From Ruminococcus sp. (lineage in GTDB: Bacteria; Bacillota; Clostridia; Oscillospirales; Ruminococcaceae): a stretch of DNA of 64,000 nucleotides. Below the pieces are notes generated by a model. That model was not told where the DNA came from and made no database searches. It was given only the letters and a program-made list of their open reading frames with translations. Where the stretch lies: positions 23,533 to 87,532 of the forward strand of contig JAFYGE010000003.1 of NCBI GenBank assembly GCA_017543335.1, given 5' to 3'. The position numbers and the translations under genes are program-made. This document shows positions 40,809 to 49,193 of this stretch, one piece after another; positions within the stretch are counted from its first letter, which is position 1, and each line of letters starts with the position of its first letter.

Positions 40809-40840
40809 AAAAACGGCAGGATCGCTCCTGCCGTTTTTTA
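40807..40840 (+). terminator. Bidirectional terminator ending the purA operon
   Basis: AACGGCAGGA (40812-40821), loop TCGC, TCCTGCCGTT (40826-40835), with an A run before and a T run after. It also serves the convergent small gene at 40853. Confidence 0.92.
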
Positions 40841-40852
40841 ATTGATATAAGA

Positions 40853-41020
40853 TCAGATACCGCATTCGTCGTAATCTTTCCACTTTTCAAAATAGCGTTT
40901 ATCGCTCTGTTTTTTGCAAATGGAGTAAGCTGCATAAGCAGCGGCGATCGACAAAACAGATATCAGAGGAAATGATTTCCGGCTGCATCTGCAATTGGTG
41001 TATTTTTTTGTTTTTTTCAT
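40853..41020 (-). CDS. Small basic membrane protein, unknown
   Basis: A 55-residue reading frame starting MKKTKKYTNCRCSRKSFPL, with one hydrophobic stretch (SVLSIAAAYAAYSI, about 21-35) and a charged tail. ATG at 41020 has AAAGGGGTG 8 bases upstream, which supports real translation. A longer start at 41119 would overlap the pspA-like gene's end and its terminator. It lies directly downstream of the pspA homologue, separated by that gene's terminator. I recognise no family. Confidence 0.55.
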   Translation of the reverse strand: MKKTKKYTNCRCSRKSFPLISVLSIAAAYAAYSICKKQSDKRYFEKWKDYDECGI

Positions 41021-41049
41021 AATATACACCCCTTTCATTATCTGGATAC

Positions 41050-41080
41050 AAAAAGAGGGGCAGAATATCCGCCCCTCAAA
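41050..41080 (-). terminator. Terminator of the pspA-like gene
   Basis: GAGGGGC (41055-41061) pairs with GCCCCTC (41071-41077); on the minus strand the hairpin is followed by five T residues. Confidence 0.85.
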
Positions 41081-41090
41081 AGAACGTTGA

Positions 41091-41786
41091 TTATTCAGCG
41101 GAACCTGTGTCAGCAGCACCGCCGTTCATCTCAGCCATTAATCTTGCGAGCTCAGCGTCTACCTTAGCGTCGGATTCAACCTGTGCAAAAGCATCATCGA
41201 GTTCAGTATCTCCGCTTCCTGCGATCTCAGTGAATGCAGCAGCTTCAGCTTCCTTGCGTTCGATCTTTTCTTCCATTCTATTGAATTTCTCCAAAGCGGA
41301 GTTGCCATCGAAACCGCCGGCAGCCTTAGCGAGACTCTTCTGAGTATCTGCCATCTGTGAACGAGCGATAAGCATAGCCTGACGTGACTTAGCTTCGTCT
41401 AATTTAGCTTTAAGTACCTCTACCTGATTACCGATAGCCTCGGTCTGTGTAGAGATAGAATCGTACATTTCCTTATAGTTTGCGACATCCTCGTCAGCCT
41501 TGACTTTCTTAGCAAGAGCCTGCTTAGCGAGGTCAGCATTTCCCTGAGAGAGAGCAGCCTTAGCCTTTGACTCCCAGTTTGCAGAGACTCTCTGAGCTTC
41601 GAGGTACTTCTTTTCAGCAAGCTTCTCACTTGCCTTAGCCTTACCGTAATTCTGAGTAGCCTTTGTGAGTTCCTGCTGCATATCAATAATGATCTGCTTG
41701 ACCATTTTCTCCGGATCTTCAGCTCTGTCGATAAGGTCATTAACGTTTGCCTTAAGAAGGTCGCTTATTCTGCTAAAAATTCCCAT
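41091..41786 (-). CDS. pspA: PspA/IM30 (Vipp1) family membrane-stress protein
   Basis: A 231-residue, almost wholly helical protein starting MGIFSRISDLLKANVNDLIDRAEDPEKM, the PspA/IM30 signature (amphipathic first helix, then AEDPEKM). A long coiled coil follows and an Ala/Asp-rich end (EMNGGAADTGSAE). Such proteins coat and stabilise damaged membranes in ESCRT-III-like rods. It is alone in its transcription unit with its own terminator; no LiaFSR-like regulator lies beside it. RBS AGGAGG precedes ATG. Confidence 0.93.
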   Translation of the reverse strand: MGIFSRISDLLKANVNDLIDRAEDPEKMVKQIIIDMQQELTKATQNYGKAKASEKLAEKKYLEAQRVSANWESKAKAALSQGNADLAKQALAKKVKADEDVANYKEMYDSISTQTEAIGNQVEVLKAKLDEAKSRQAMLIARSQMADTQKSLAKAAGGFDGNSALEKFNRMEEKIERKEAEAAAFTEIAGSGDTELDDAFAQVESDAKVDAELARLMAEMNGGAADTGSAE

Positions 41787-41947
41787 AGTAAAATCCTCCT
41801 ATTAATTATCCTGTATCTTTTATACGACAGCGAACCCCTTTCGCTGCTGTATAAATATTATAGAACAGAAGTAAGTAAATGTCAATAAAAAAACGTTTTA
41901 TTTCATCAAATTTTCATCGTTATTACAAAATTGTTTCTGACAGATAG

Positions 41948-42220
41948 TTATATTTCCTGATCTGCTTCGATCTCTTCGATATATTTGCTCAGTTCTTCGA
42001 GAGAGATTCCCTTTGACTCAAAAGGCTCATCTTCGTTAAGTCTGAGAAGTTTTTCACGGAGATCGAGCATTTTTTTGCGTCTGTAGTAAGCATCGGCATT
42101 CATCACGATAAGATCCGGACTGCCTTCTTTTGTAAGTTTAAGCGGCTCTGAAGTCATGTCGCAGAGTTTTACAAACAAATCGTAATTACTGCTGAAATCG
42201 TCATGTTTAATTGAAATCAA
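41948..42220 (-). CDS. Phd/YefM antitoxin-like small protein (no toxin partner seen)
   Basis: A 90-residue protein with SEPLKLTKEGSPDLIVMNADAYYRRKKML in its first half (here noted as PLKLTKEGSPDLIVMNADAY). That resembles the DNA-binding part of Phd/YefM antitoxins (a strand, then exposed-residue MNADAY-like turn), followed by an acidic helical tail. ATG at 42220 follows GAAAGGAG. No ParE/RelE/Doc-like reading frame lies on either side: the next genes are pspA and the pectate lyase. It may be a solitary antitoxin-like regulator. Confidence 0.6.
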   Translation of the reverse strand: MISIKHDDFSSNYDLFVKLCDMTSEPLKLTKEGSPDLIVMNADAYYRRKKMLDLREKLLRLNEDEPFESKGISLEELSKYIEEIEADQEI

Positions 42221-42421
42221 TATCCTGTACTCCTTTCGTGATATGTGTTAATAATATTGTACACTACAAAAGAAAAAATGTCAATAATAATTTAGGATGA
42301 AATGAAAGTGAAAATGAAAGAATGATGCTATAACAGGTGAATAATGTAACTAATATGACTGAATGTGCGTTGAAAAAGTGATAAAAAGCACAAAAGGTCA
42401 GTTAGTGAGTATTATATATCA

Positions 42422-42450
42422 TTGAAAATACGGACGATTCTGGCTATAAT
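42422..42450 (+). promoter_or_regulatory. Promoter of the pectate lyase gene
   Basis: TTGAAA (42422-42427), 17-base spacer, TATAAT (42445-42450). The resulting leader is about 85 bases long. Confidence 0.8.
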
Positions 42451-42466
42451 ATAGACAGAAGATATG

Positions 42467-42489
42467 CTGACGGCTTAGGGAACCGTCAG
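42467..42489 (+). promoter_or_regulatory. Hairpin at the 5' end of the pectate lyase leader
   Basis: CTGACGG (42467-42473) pairs with CCGTCAG (42483-42489) about 10 bases after the expected transcription start. It has no T run, so it is more likely to stabilise or regulate the mRNA than to end it. Confidence 0.45.
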
Positions 42490-42540
42490 ACGGAAACCAA
42501 AATCATATATGAAGGCATTATATTTTTTGGAGGAATTAAA

Positions 42541-45500
42541 ATGAGAAATCTGATTATGAAGAGAAGGATAGCTGCTGTTGCAGCTGCCGCAGTCATGACA
42601 GTTACCGGTACAGTCGGAACAATGGGCAATTCAGGCTGGGTACTCATGACAGGTGAGACAATGGTGGCAAATGCTGCCGAGAGTACTGTGAAGTTCATTC
42701 AGTCTGTAGGATACGGCGAAGCGGTTTATGCAACATGGTCATCTGTTTCGGGAGCTTCCGGATATAACGTTTATGTTGACGGCAAACAGATCGACAGTAT
42801 GCTCATAAGACAGTATCCCGGCTATATGCGTGCAGATGCTGTCGGACTTAAAGCAGGTAATCACACTATAAAGGTAGTTCCTGTTGTTAACGGTAAGGAG
42901 GATTCTTCAAAAGCAGGTGAGACTTCCGCAACTGCTTATGCACACGACAGAAGCGGATTTGGCTGGGTAGGCGGAACATCCTCAGGTGCTTACAATGAGG
43001 ACGGCACACTCAGAAGCGGAGCAGTAGTGCTCTATGTTACCGAGCAGACTAAGGATTCTGTAAGCATGGATGTTGTTACCGATTCAAAGGGCGGTACTAC
43101 AAAGACTACAGGTATCCAGAATATTCTTACAGCTTACCAGAAAGGTACTGATTCAAGACCGCTCTGTATCAGATTTATAGGCAATATAACCGATCCTTCA
43201 ACTCTTATGGACGGCGACCTTCTTATAAAGGGCAGCGGAGCTTCAAAGAGACTTAGCTGCGGTGTTACTATCGAGGGTATCGGAAATGATACAGTATTCA
43301 ACGGCTTCGGACTTCGTATAGCTAACGCTTCAAATGTTGAGGTAAGAAATATCGGCTTTATGAACTGTAACAGCGGTGAGGGCGATGATGTCGGACTTCA
43401 GCAGAATAACGATCATGTATGGGTACATAACTGCGACTTCTTCTACGGCGACGCAGGAAGTGACGCAGACCAGGCAAAAGGTGACGGAGCTCTTGATACC
43501 AAGACCTCATCATATATAACTCATTCTTATAACCACTTCTGGGATAACGGAAAGTGTAATCTTCAGGGAATGAAGAGCGAGAGTACTGAGAATTATATCA
43601 CATACCACCACAACTGGTATGACCACTCAGATTCACGTCACCCAAGAATAAGAACCTGTACAGTACATTCATACAATAACTACTTTGACGGAAATGCAAA
43701 ATACGGAGTCGGTGCAACAATGGGCTGTTCCGTGTTTGTCGAGAACAACTATTTCAGAAATTGTCCAAAGCCTATGATGAGCTCAATGCAGGGTACAGAC
43801 GCTGCCGGAGAAGGAACATTCTCAGGTGAAGCAGGCGGAATCATAAAGTCCTACGGCAACTATATGGAAGGTGTTCAGAGTTACATAACATATCAGCAGA
43901 ATAATTCAAGCTTCGATGCGTATGAAGCTAAATCAAGGAATGAATCCGTTCCTTCAGGGGTAAAAACGCTTTCAGGCGGTACAACATACAATAACTTTGA
44001 TACATCTTCCATAATGTACAAATATACTCCGGACGCAGCAGCGGATGTTCCTGCAATAGTTACAGCTAAGGCAGGTCGTGTTGACGGCGGAGACTTCAAG
44101 TGGACTTTCAATAACTCAGTAGATGATTCGAGCTATGCAGTTAATACAGCTCTGAAATCAGCTCTTGTAAGCTATAAGGGCACTGTAACTGCTATAGGAA
44201 GCGGATTCAAGGAGGATAATACAACAGCTCCTCCAGTTGTTACGACTGCAACAACTTCCGTAAAGCCTATCGTAACAACTCTTACAACTACTAAAGCTCC
44301 TACAGTTACAACTCAGACTCCAACAGTTGTAACACCTGTTACAGGCGGCAATGTTATATATGCATCACCTAACGGCGGCGGCGACGGAAAAACTGTAAAT
44401 ACACCTACTGACGTTCTTACAGCTATAAAGAACGTGCCAGCAGGAGGTTATATCTACCTCCTCGGCGGCACTTATAAATACAGCTCTACTATTAAGATTG
44501 AGGAGAGCAATGCCGGAAGTGCAGGCAAGTATAAGACTATCGCTGCATATCCGGGAGCAACTGTAAAGTTCGATTTCTCTGGTGAATCAGTATCAAACTC
44601 AAACTACGGATTCGTTCTTGACGGTTCATACTGGCACTTCTATGGCTTCGAGATAGCTAATGCTGGTGATAACGGAATGCTTCTCTCAGGCGATAATAAC
44701 ATCGTTGAGCAGATGGTATTCAACGGAAATCAGGATACAGGACTTCAGATCTCAAGATACAACAGCAGCTACACAGCTGTATCACAGTGGCCGACAAACA
44801 ACCTCGTAAAGAACTGTACATCAAAGAATAACTGCGATGATGCTACAATGGAGAATGCTGACGGATTTGCTGCAAAGCTTACCTGCGGCGAAGGAAATGT
44901 TTTCGATGGATGTATGTCTTACTGCAACTCTGATGACGGTTGGGATCTCTACGCTAAGGAAGCTACAGGACCTATAGGCAAGGTCACAATAAAGAACTGT
45001 ATCGCATTCAGAAACGGATTTACTGAGGACGGAAAAGGCTACGGAAACTGTGACGGTAACGGATTCAAGCTCGGCGGCGGCGGAGTAGGCACTCGCCACA
45101 ATGTTGAGAACTGTCTCGCTTTTGAAAACCTCAACTGCGGATTTACTGATAATAACAATCCGAAATTTGGTGATATGAAGGATTGTACAGCATACAACAA
45201 CGGAATAGGCGGAAACGGAAAAGGCAACTATTTCGTATATAGATGTGCTTCTGATGCCACTCTTGTGAACCTTATGTCCTACTATAATACAAGCAAGGTC
45301 TCAAAGACTAATGCACCTGGAATCTCACTTGCAACTGATAAGTTTGTCGGCAAGATGACAAATTCTATCCAGTTCAATAATAATGGCAGCTACTACTATA
45401 ACAAGTCTCAGGTAGACATGACAAGCGGAGCTAAGATAGGCGATGTTGTTAAACCTGCTGATTCCGACTTCATCTCTCTTAATGTCGGAGCAATGGGTAC

Positions 45501-46338
45501 TGATTTCCATAAGACATGGAGAAACAGCAATGGCTCACCTGCACCGGCTGGTTTCGCAGAGACAAACGGCACTTACAAGTCTCTTGGTTACCATATGGCA
45601 AATGGAATCTCACAGGCTTCTACACCTGATGTATATGCTGGAGCAAGCTCAACACCAACTCCAACAAATACAACAACTCAAAATACTCCAACACCTACAA
45701 CAACCACTACAACTTCAAAACCTGTAGAGCCTGTAGCAGGCGGTTATGTTCATAACTTTACTGAAAATGGCACAGCAAGCAACTTTTATACAATATCAGG
45801 CAACCTCTCTAACAGTAAGGGTACAGCCACATATAACGGACTTACCCTTACACAATGCCTGAAATTAGAAACAGCTACAAGCGTAAGCTTTACAGCTGAT
45901 AAAGCAGGACAGTTGACCCTCGTATTCATAGAACCGGCAGCAACTATCAAGATAGACGGTGTGAAGTACACATCTGCCGGTGACGGTATAATAACAGCTA
46001 AATTAAATGCAGGCAGTCATACTATAACCAAAGCTGATGCAGCAAACCTCTTCTACATGGCTTTTGCTGAGGACGGCGGTTCAGTAAAGCCTGTACAGAC
46101 ACTTGCAGGTGACGCAAATTGCAGCGGTGAGGTCAAGATGAATGACGCTGTACTTATAATGCAGAGCGTTGCAAACTTCGATACTTACGGCGTTGGCGGA
46201 ACAGACGAAAACGCAATGACAGAACAGGGCGAGATAAATGCCGATGTTTATGGTGATAATGACGGAGTTACAAACATGGATGCACTTGCAGTTCAGAAAT
46301 ACCTCATTGGAACACTGCCATCTCTCACGAAGGCTTAA
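42541..46338 (+). CDS. Cellulosomal bifunctional pectate lyase (PL1 + PL9) with dockerin
   Basis: A 1265-residue secreted enzyme. After the signal peptide (to about residue 45) comes a fibronectin-like module (50-120). A PL1 pectate lyase (about 130-540) has VTIEGIGNDTVFNGFGL, DGALDTKTSSYITHSYNHF and the catalytic-Arg region DHSDSRHPRIRT near 365. A Thr/Pro linker (560-604) leads to a PL9 lyase (about 605-1035; YASPNGGGDGKTVNTPTD, YIYLLGGTY, ENADGFAAKL, SDDGWDLY). A second linker (1037-1065), a beta-rich module of about 110 residues that may bind carbohydrate, and a dockerin (1190-1265) follow. RBS GGAGG is 8 bases before ATG. The dockerin is very like that of the GH48 enzyme. Confidence 0.93.
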   Translation: MRNLIMKRRIAAVAAAAVMTVTGTVGTMGNSGWVLMTGETMVANAAESTVKFIQSVGYGEAVYATWSSVSGASGYNVYVDGKQIDSMLIRQYPGYMRADAVGLKAGNHTIKVVPVVNGKEDSSKAGETSATAYAHDRSGFGWVGGTSSGAYNEDGTLRSGAVVLYVTEQTKDSVSMDVVTDSKGGTTKTTGIQNILTAYQKGTDSRPLCIRFIGNITDPSTLMDGDLLIKGSGASKRLSCGVTIEGIGNDTVFNGFGLRIANASNVEVRNIGFMNCNSGEGDDVGLQQNNDHVWVHNCDFFYGDAGSDADQAKGDGALDTKTSSYITHSYNHFWDNGKCNLQGMKSESTENYITYHHNWYDHSDSRHPRIRTCTVHSYNNYFDGNAKYGVGATMGCSVFVENNYFRNCPKPMMSSMQGTDAAGEGTFSGEAGGIIKSYGNYMEGVQSYITYQQNNSSFDAYEAKSRNESVPSGVKTLSGGTTYNNFDTSSIMYKYTPDAAADVPAIVTAKAGRVDGGDFKWTFNNSVDDSSYAVNTALKSALVSYKGTVTAIGSGFKEDNTTAPPVVTTATTSVKPIVTTLTTTKAPTVTTQTPTVVTPVTGGNVIYASPNGGGDGKTVNTPTDVLTAIKNVPAGGYIYLLGGTYKYSSTIKIEESNAGSAGKYKTIAAYPGATVKFDFSGESVSNSNYGFVLDGSYWHFYGFEIANAGDNGMLLSGDNNIVEQMVFNGNQDTGLQISRYNSSYTAVSQWPTNNLVKNCTSKNNCDDATMENADGFAAKLTCGEGNVFDGCMSYCNSDDGWDLYAKEATGPIGKVTIKNCIAFRNGFTEDGKGYGNCDGNGFKLGGGGVGTRHNVENCLAFENLNCGFTDNNNPKFGDMKDCTAYNNGIGGNGKGNYFVYRCASDATLVNLMSYYNTSKVSKTNAPGISLATDKFVGKMTNSIQFNNNGSYYYNKSQVDMTSGAKIGDVVKPADSDFISLNVGAMGTDFHKTWRNSNGSPAPAGFAETNGTYKSLGYHMANGISQASTPDVYAGASSTPTPTNTTTQNTPTPTTTTTTSKPVEPVAGGYVHNFTENGTASNFYTISGNLSNSKGTATYNGLTLTQCLKLETATSVSFTADKAGQLTLVFIEPAATIKIDGVKYTSAGDGIITAKLNAGSHTITKADAANLFYMAFAEDGGSVKPVQTLAGDANCSGEVKMNDAVLIMQSVANFDTYGVGGTDENAMTEQGEINADVYGDNDGVTNMDALAVQKYLIGTLPSLTKA

Positions 46339-46376
46339 TAACCTTCGATTCCCTAATATAATGATATAATGAAAAG

Positions 46377-46401
46377 AGGAGCTTGAAAAAGCTCCTTTTT
46401 T
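46377..46401 (+). terminator. Terminator of the pectate lyase gene
   Basis: AGGAGCTT (46377-46384), loop GAAA, AAGCTCCT (46389-46396), then T residues. The flanking A run means it can also work for the convergent solute-binding protein gene. Confidence 0.88.
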
Positions 46402-46410
46402 CATATCATA

Positions 46411-47754
46411 TCAATCATTCTCACTCAGATAAAGCGAGATGCGGTCATTAAGCAGATTTATGCATTGGTCCACGGTCTGTTCCTTGTTATAGACTTTCAT
46501 GTATTCTTCTTCCATGATCCTGTTTATCTGTGGATCAAAGAGCGGGTCTATTTTTATGGACTGAACGTAGTCTACGCACTGCTGTATCTGTTCGGGAGTC
46601 ATTTTAAAAGACTTGTCCTGATCTAAATGTGAGGGATTTTGCTTATGTATCGACCATGCAGCCCACTTGTTCTTCTCAGAGACGAATTCCGGAACAGCGT
46701 CTTTCAGTACAGGTGTTGTGGTGGTATAATTGGGGTCGCATTGTATTTCCTCAGTGAATAATGAATTTATTATCTCCCATGCCTCAGCTTTATGCGGACT
46801 TTGCTCCATTATACCGAATACAGGGGCAGTTGATGTTATAGCTCCCTGACCATTTATAGAAGGATAGCCGACAAAGGTGAGGTCGCTGCCTTCAAGTTCG
46901 TAAAACAGATCGGCTGTAATAGCGTTAAGTCCGCACCCACTCATAGAACGCATAAGCAGAGCTTTATCGTTAAGCATTTCATAACCGTCCCAGCCGTTGA
47001 AGTCGCCAGACTCTATATTATCGCTGAGAAATTCAAGAGTTTCACGGAATGGACCGTCAAAGTCGCAGGTATTGTTTTCAAAGTCTATCGAGTCGTAACC
47101 AACTTTTGTGAGCATATAGCTGTAGTAGTCCTTATTTTCGTAAATTCCGTCGATGAACTGCATACCTTCCGGCATATTCTTATAGGTTTCGATAGCGTCC
47201 TTGTACGACCAGTTTGTCATATCTTTGTCACCGAGATTCTTAGTCTTTGCGACAACTGCTGCAAAAGAGAATTCATTGTAGATGAAGTTTATCTCGCCGT
47301 CTTTTTTTATGCTGTCGAGAACGTTAGGCAGAAGGTCGTCAGGCTTTACACCGTCATAGTTTTCCATAAGCGGAGTAAGATCGGTCATGTAGTCTTTTTT
47401 TATGAGCTTGTCCATGCAATTTCCCTGAGTTACGATAATATCCGGTATATTGCCGGAAAGTATCTCGACATTCATGTCAGTAAGAGACTGAGTTACGTCT
47501 GTGTCTGAGCCGTAAAATTCAGTTTCGGTCAGCGTATACTTATTGCTGTTGTTCACGAAATTTTTCATTGGGTCGTTGTCATTGCGGTGGAAATTTGTCA
47601 TAGCAAAGAGCTTTATTTCAGTCTTTTCACTTCCATTTGTGGTGTCTCCGACAGGAATGACAACTGTGTCAGATGAACTTTCGGTGTCCTTTTTGCAGGA
47701 GACTGCTCCTGCTAAAAATGTGAGGACTGCCAATAGTGCCAAAGATTTTTTCAT
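46411..47754 (-). CDS. Extracellular solute-binding lipoprotein (ABC sugar type)
   Basis: A 447-residue lipoprotein (lipobox LAGAVSCKK, Cys near 20, then a Ser/Thr spacer). The body has the pattern of family 1 carbohydrate-binding proteins: VEILSGNIPDIIVTQGN, LMENYDGVKPDDLLPNVLDSI, FVGYPSINGQGAITSTAPVFGI and SPHKAEAWEIINSLF. It should bind an oligosaccharide for an ABC importer, but no permease or ATPase genes are next to it, so it is either an orphan or works with a distant transporter. It lies next to the pectate lyase gene, so a pectin-derived ligand is possible (inference). RBS AAGGAGG precedes ATG. Confidence 0.9.
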   Translation of the reverse strand: MKKSLALLAVLTFLAGAVSCKKDTESSSDTVVIPVGDTTNGSEKTEIKLFAMTNFHRNDNDPMKNFVNNSNKYTLTETEFYGSDTDVTQSLTDMNVEILSGNIPDIIVTQGNCMDKLIKKDYMTDLTPLMENYDGVKPDDLLPNVLDSIKKDGEINFIYNEFSFAAVVAKTKNLGDKDMTNWSYKDAIETYKNMPEGMQFIDGIYENKDYYSYMLTKVGYDSIDFENNTCDFDGPFRETLEFLSDNIESGDFNGWDGYEMLNDKALLMRSMSGCGLNAITADLFYELEGSDLTFVGYPSINGQGAITSTAPVFGIMEQSPHKAEAWEIINSLFTEEIQCDPNYTTTTPVLKDAVPEFVSEKNKWAAWSIHKQNPSHLDQDKSFKMTPEQIQQCVDYVQSIKIDPLFDPQINRIMEEEYMKVYNKEQTVDQCINLLNDRISLYLSEND

Positions 47755-47860
47755 AAAAATACCTCCTTAAAGTGCTGTATATAATACAGTGATTTAAGGA
47801 GGTCAAAAAAGACGATATTTAATTTTACTTTGTATTAATTCACAAATACTATATGCTAAG

Positions 47861-47878
47861 TTTGTGCAGTATTGCCTT
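47861..47878. repeat. Solo end of repeat A, right-hand type
   Basis: TTTGTGCAGTATTGCCTT matches the right terminal repeat of repeat A (678-695) with one difference. No opposite end or interior is present. It lies between two minus-strand genes and may be a relic. Confidence 0.35.
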
Positions 47879-47883
47879 GACTT

Positions 47884-48288
47884 TTATCTATTCTTATGGA
47901 ATCCCAGACACTGTACGATTGCTACCGGTGAGCCGTTTTCGTCAGATACGGTCACATGATAGGAGCAAGTAGAGCGTCCGTCTTTTATAAGAGTTGCCTC
48001 AGCTATCAGACGTTCAGTTTTAGGAACTCCGATAAAGGAAACGCTGTTGTTAAGACCGACAACTCCGGGTTCCTGCCAGTTTGAAGCTACAGCAAAGGCA
48101 AAGTCAGCGAGAGTAAAATAAACTCCGCCCATAACGCCTCCCATAGCGTTTTTGTGATGATCGTTTATGGTGAGGCTTACTTTTGCGTAGTGGTCACCGA
48201 TTTCGTCTATAACAGCACCTGTCTCAGTAGCATAGCGGTCGTTTTTGAAAAATTCACGAACTTTTTCAAGAGTTTCGAGATCAGCCAT
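47884..48288 (-). CDS. PaaI-like hotdog-fold thioesterase
   Basis: A 134-residue protein of the hotdog thioesterase family, with the usual core HHKNAMGGVMGGVYFTLADFAFAVASN and GLNNSVSFIGV. It probably hydrolyses an acyl- or aryl-CoA; the substrate is not visible. ATG at 48288 follows TTGGAGG at ideal distance; the TTG at 48300 is part of that ribosome site. It is 18 bases downstream of the GNAT gene and forms a two-gene unit with it. Confidence 0.87.
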   Translation of the reverse strand: MADLETLEKVREFFKNDRYATETGAVIDEIGDHYAKVSLTINDHHKNAMGGVMGGVYFTLADFAFAVASNWQEPGVVGLNNSVSFIGVPKTERLIAEATLIKDGRSTCSYHVTVSDENGSPVAIVQCLGFHKNR

Positions 48289-48306
48289 AATTACCTCCAA
48301 AGGATA

Positions 48307-48864
48307 TTATTTTTCGTATTCGCTTCTGAGTATAGAGAAATAAAGTCTGCCCACATAATTGCCGTTCATGAAGAAATAGTCCCTGAGAGTACCCTCATAG
48401 GTGAAGCCGCATTTTTCTATAACTCGCTTTGAAGGAGCATTTATAGTTTTAGTGCAGATCTGTACTTTATGGAGATTCATCTTCTTAAATCCAAAGTCGA
48501 TAACAGCTTTAGTAGCCTCAGTAGCGTATCCTCTGCACTGAAACTGAGAACCTATGCAGTATTCTATCTCAGCAAAATGGTTCTTGTTGTCGACGAGAAA
48601 GTATGCGATCTGTCCGACGCACTCACCGTTTTCCTTATCGATGATAGCCCAGCGGTAGTAATCCTCTCTCGCATAGGAGGATATGTACTTATCCAGAAGT
48701 CCCTTTACTTCTTCTTTTGTGGAGTAAGTAGGCTCTGAATATAGGGACTGTATTTTTTCGTCAGCTATCCAGTATTTAAGCATAGCCTCATCATCGGAGT
48801 ATTCAAATCTCCTGAGTATAAGACGTTCTGTTTCGATAGTGATAGTACCGGTATGTGTAAGCAT
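48307..48864 (-). CDS. GNAT family N-acetyltransferase (RimJ/RimL-like)
   Basis: A 185-residue GNAT protein of the type that modifies ribosomal or other protein N-termini. It shows IETERLILRRFEYSDDEAM at the start, AEIEYCIGSQFQCRGYATEATKAVIDFGF (acetyl-CoA loop Q-x-x-G-Y-A) and APSKRVIEKCGFTYEGTLR. The actual substrate may differ, as many RimJ/L-like enzymes are uncharacterised. ATG at 48864 follows CGGAGG. It is co-transcribed with the thioesterase gene. Confidence 0.88.
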   Translation of the reverse strand: MLTHTGTITIETERLILRRFEYSDDEAMLKYWIADEKIQSLYSEPTYSTKEEVKGLLDKYISSYAREDYYRWAIIDKENGECVGQIAYFLVDNKNHFAEIEYCIGSQFQCRGYATEATKAVIDFGFKKMNLHKVQICTKTINAPSKRVIEKCGFTYEGTLRDYFFMNGNYVGRLYFSILRSEYEK

Positions 48865-48931
48865 GATAATTCCTCCGTAATAAACTTCCCCTTATAATTG
48901 CAGCGTTGATTCAGGAATTATACGTATATTA

Positions 48932-49140
48932 TTGAGGGAAACCCTTTTGAAAAAGGGTTCTCCCTCAAACTCCCTTCCTAAAACTTTCGGCTTCATTTTC
49001 CCCAGATATAGTGCTCCTTTAACGGAAATAAAACAATGGCTTTTCTTTTCTCAGGAGCACTATATCTGGGGAAAATCATACTGAAAGTCTTTGGAAAGGG
49101 GTTCGGGGAAGAACCTTTCTTCAGAAAGGTTTGCCCCGAT
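48932..49140. repeat. Repeat C, large inverted-repeat element
   Basis: Two units of about 87 bp face each other around a 34-base loop. The inner 24 bp are perfectly inverted (48995-49018 and 49053-49076; CCCCAGATATAGTGCTCCT is part). Each outer part folds into its own hairpin (48934-48966 and 49104-49138). The two hairpins differ in sequence but keep pairing: GAGGG/CCCTC on the left, CGGGG/CCCCG on the right; ACCCTTTT/AAAAGGGT against ACCTTTCT/AGAAAGGT. It fills the space between the end of the dapB operon and the GNAT gene; nothing coding is seen. Confidence 0.75.
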
Positions 49141-49193
49141 AAATAAACGTAAAGTTCCTAAATTGACGTTACAGTTAAAAGGGGAGTGATGTC

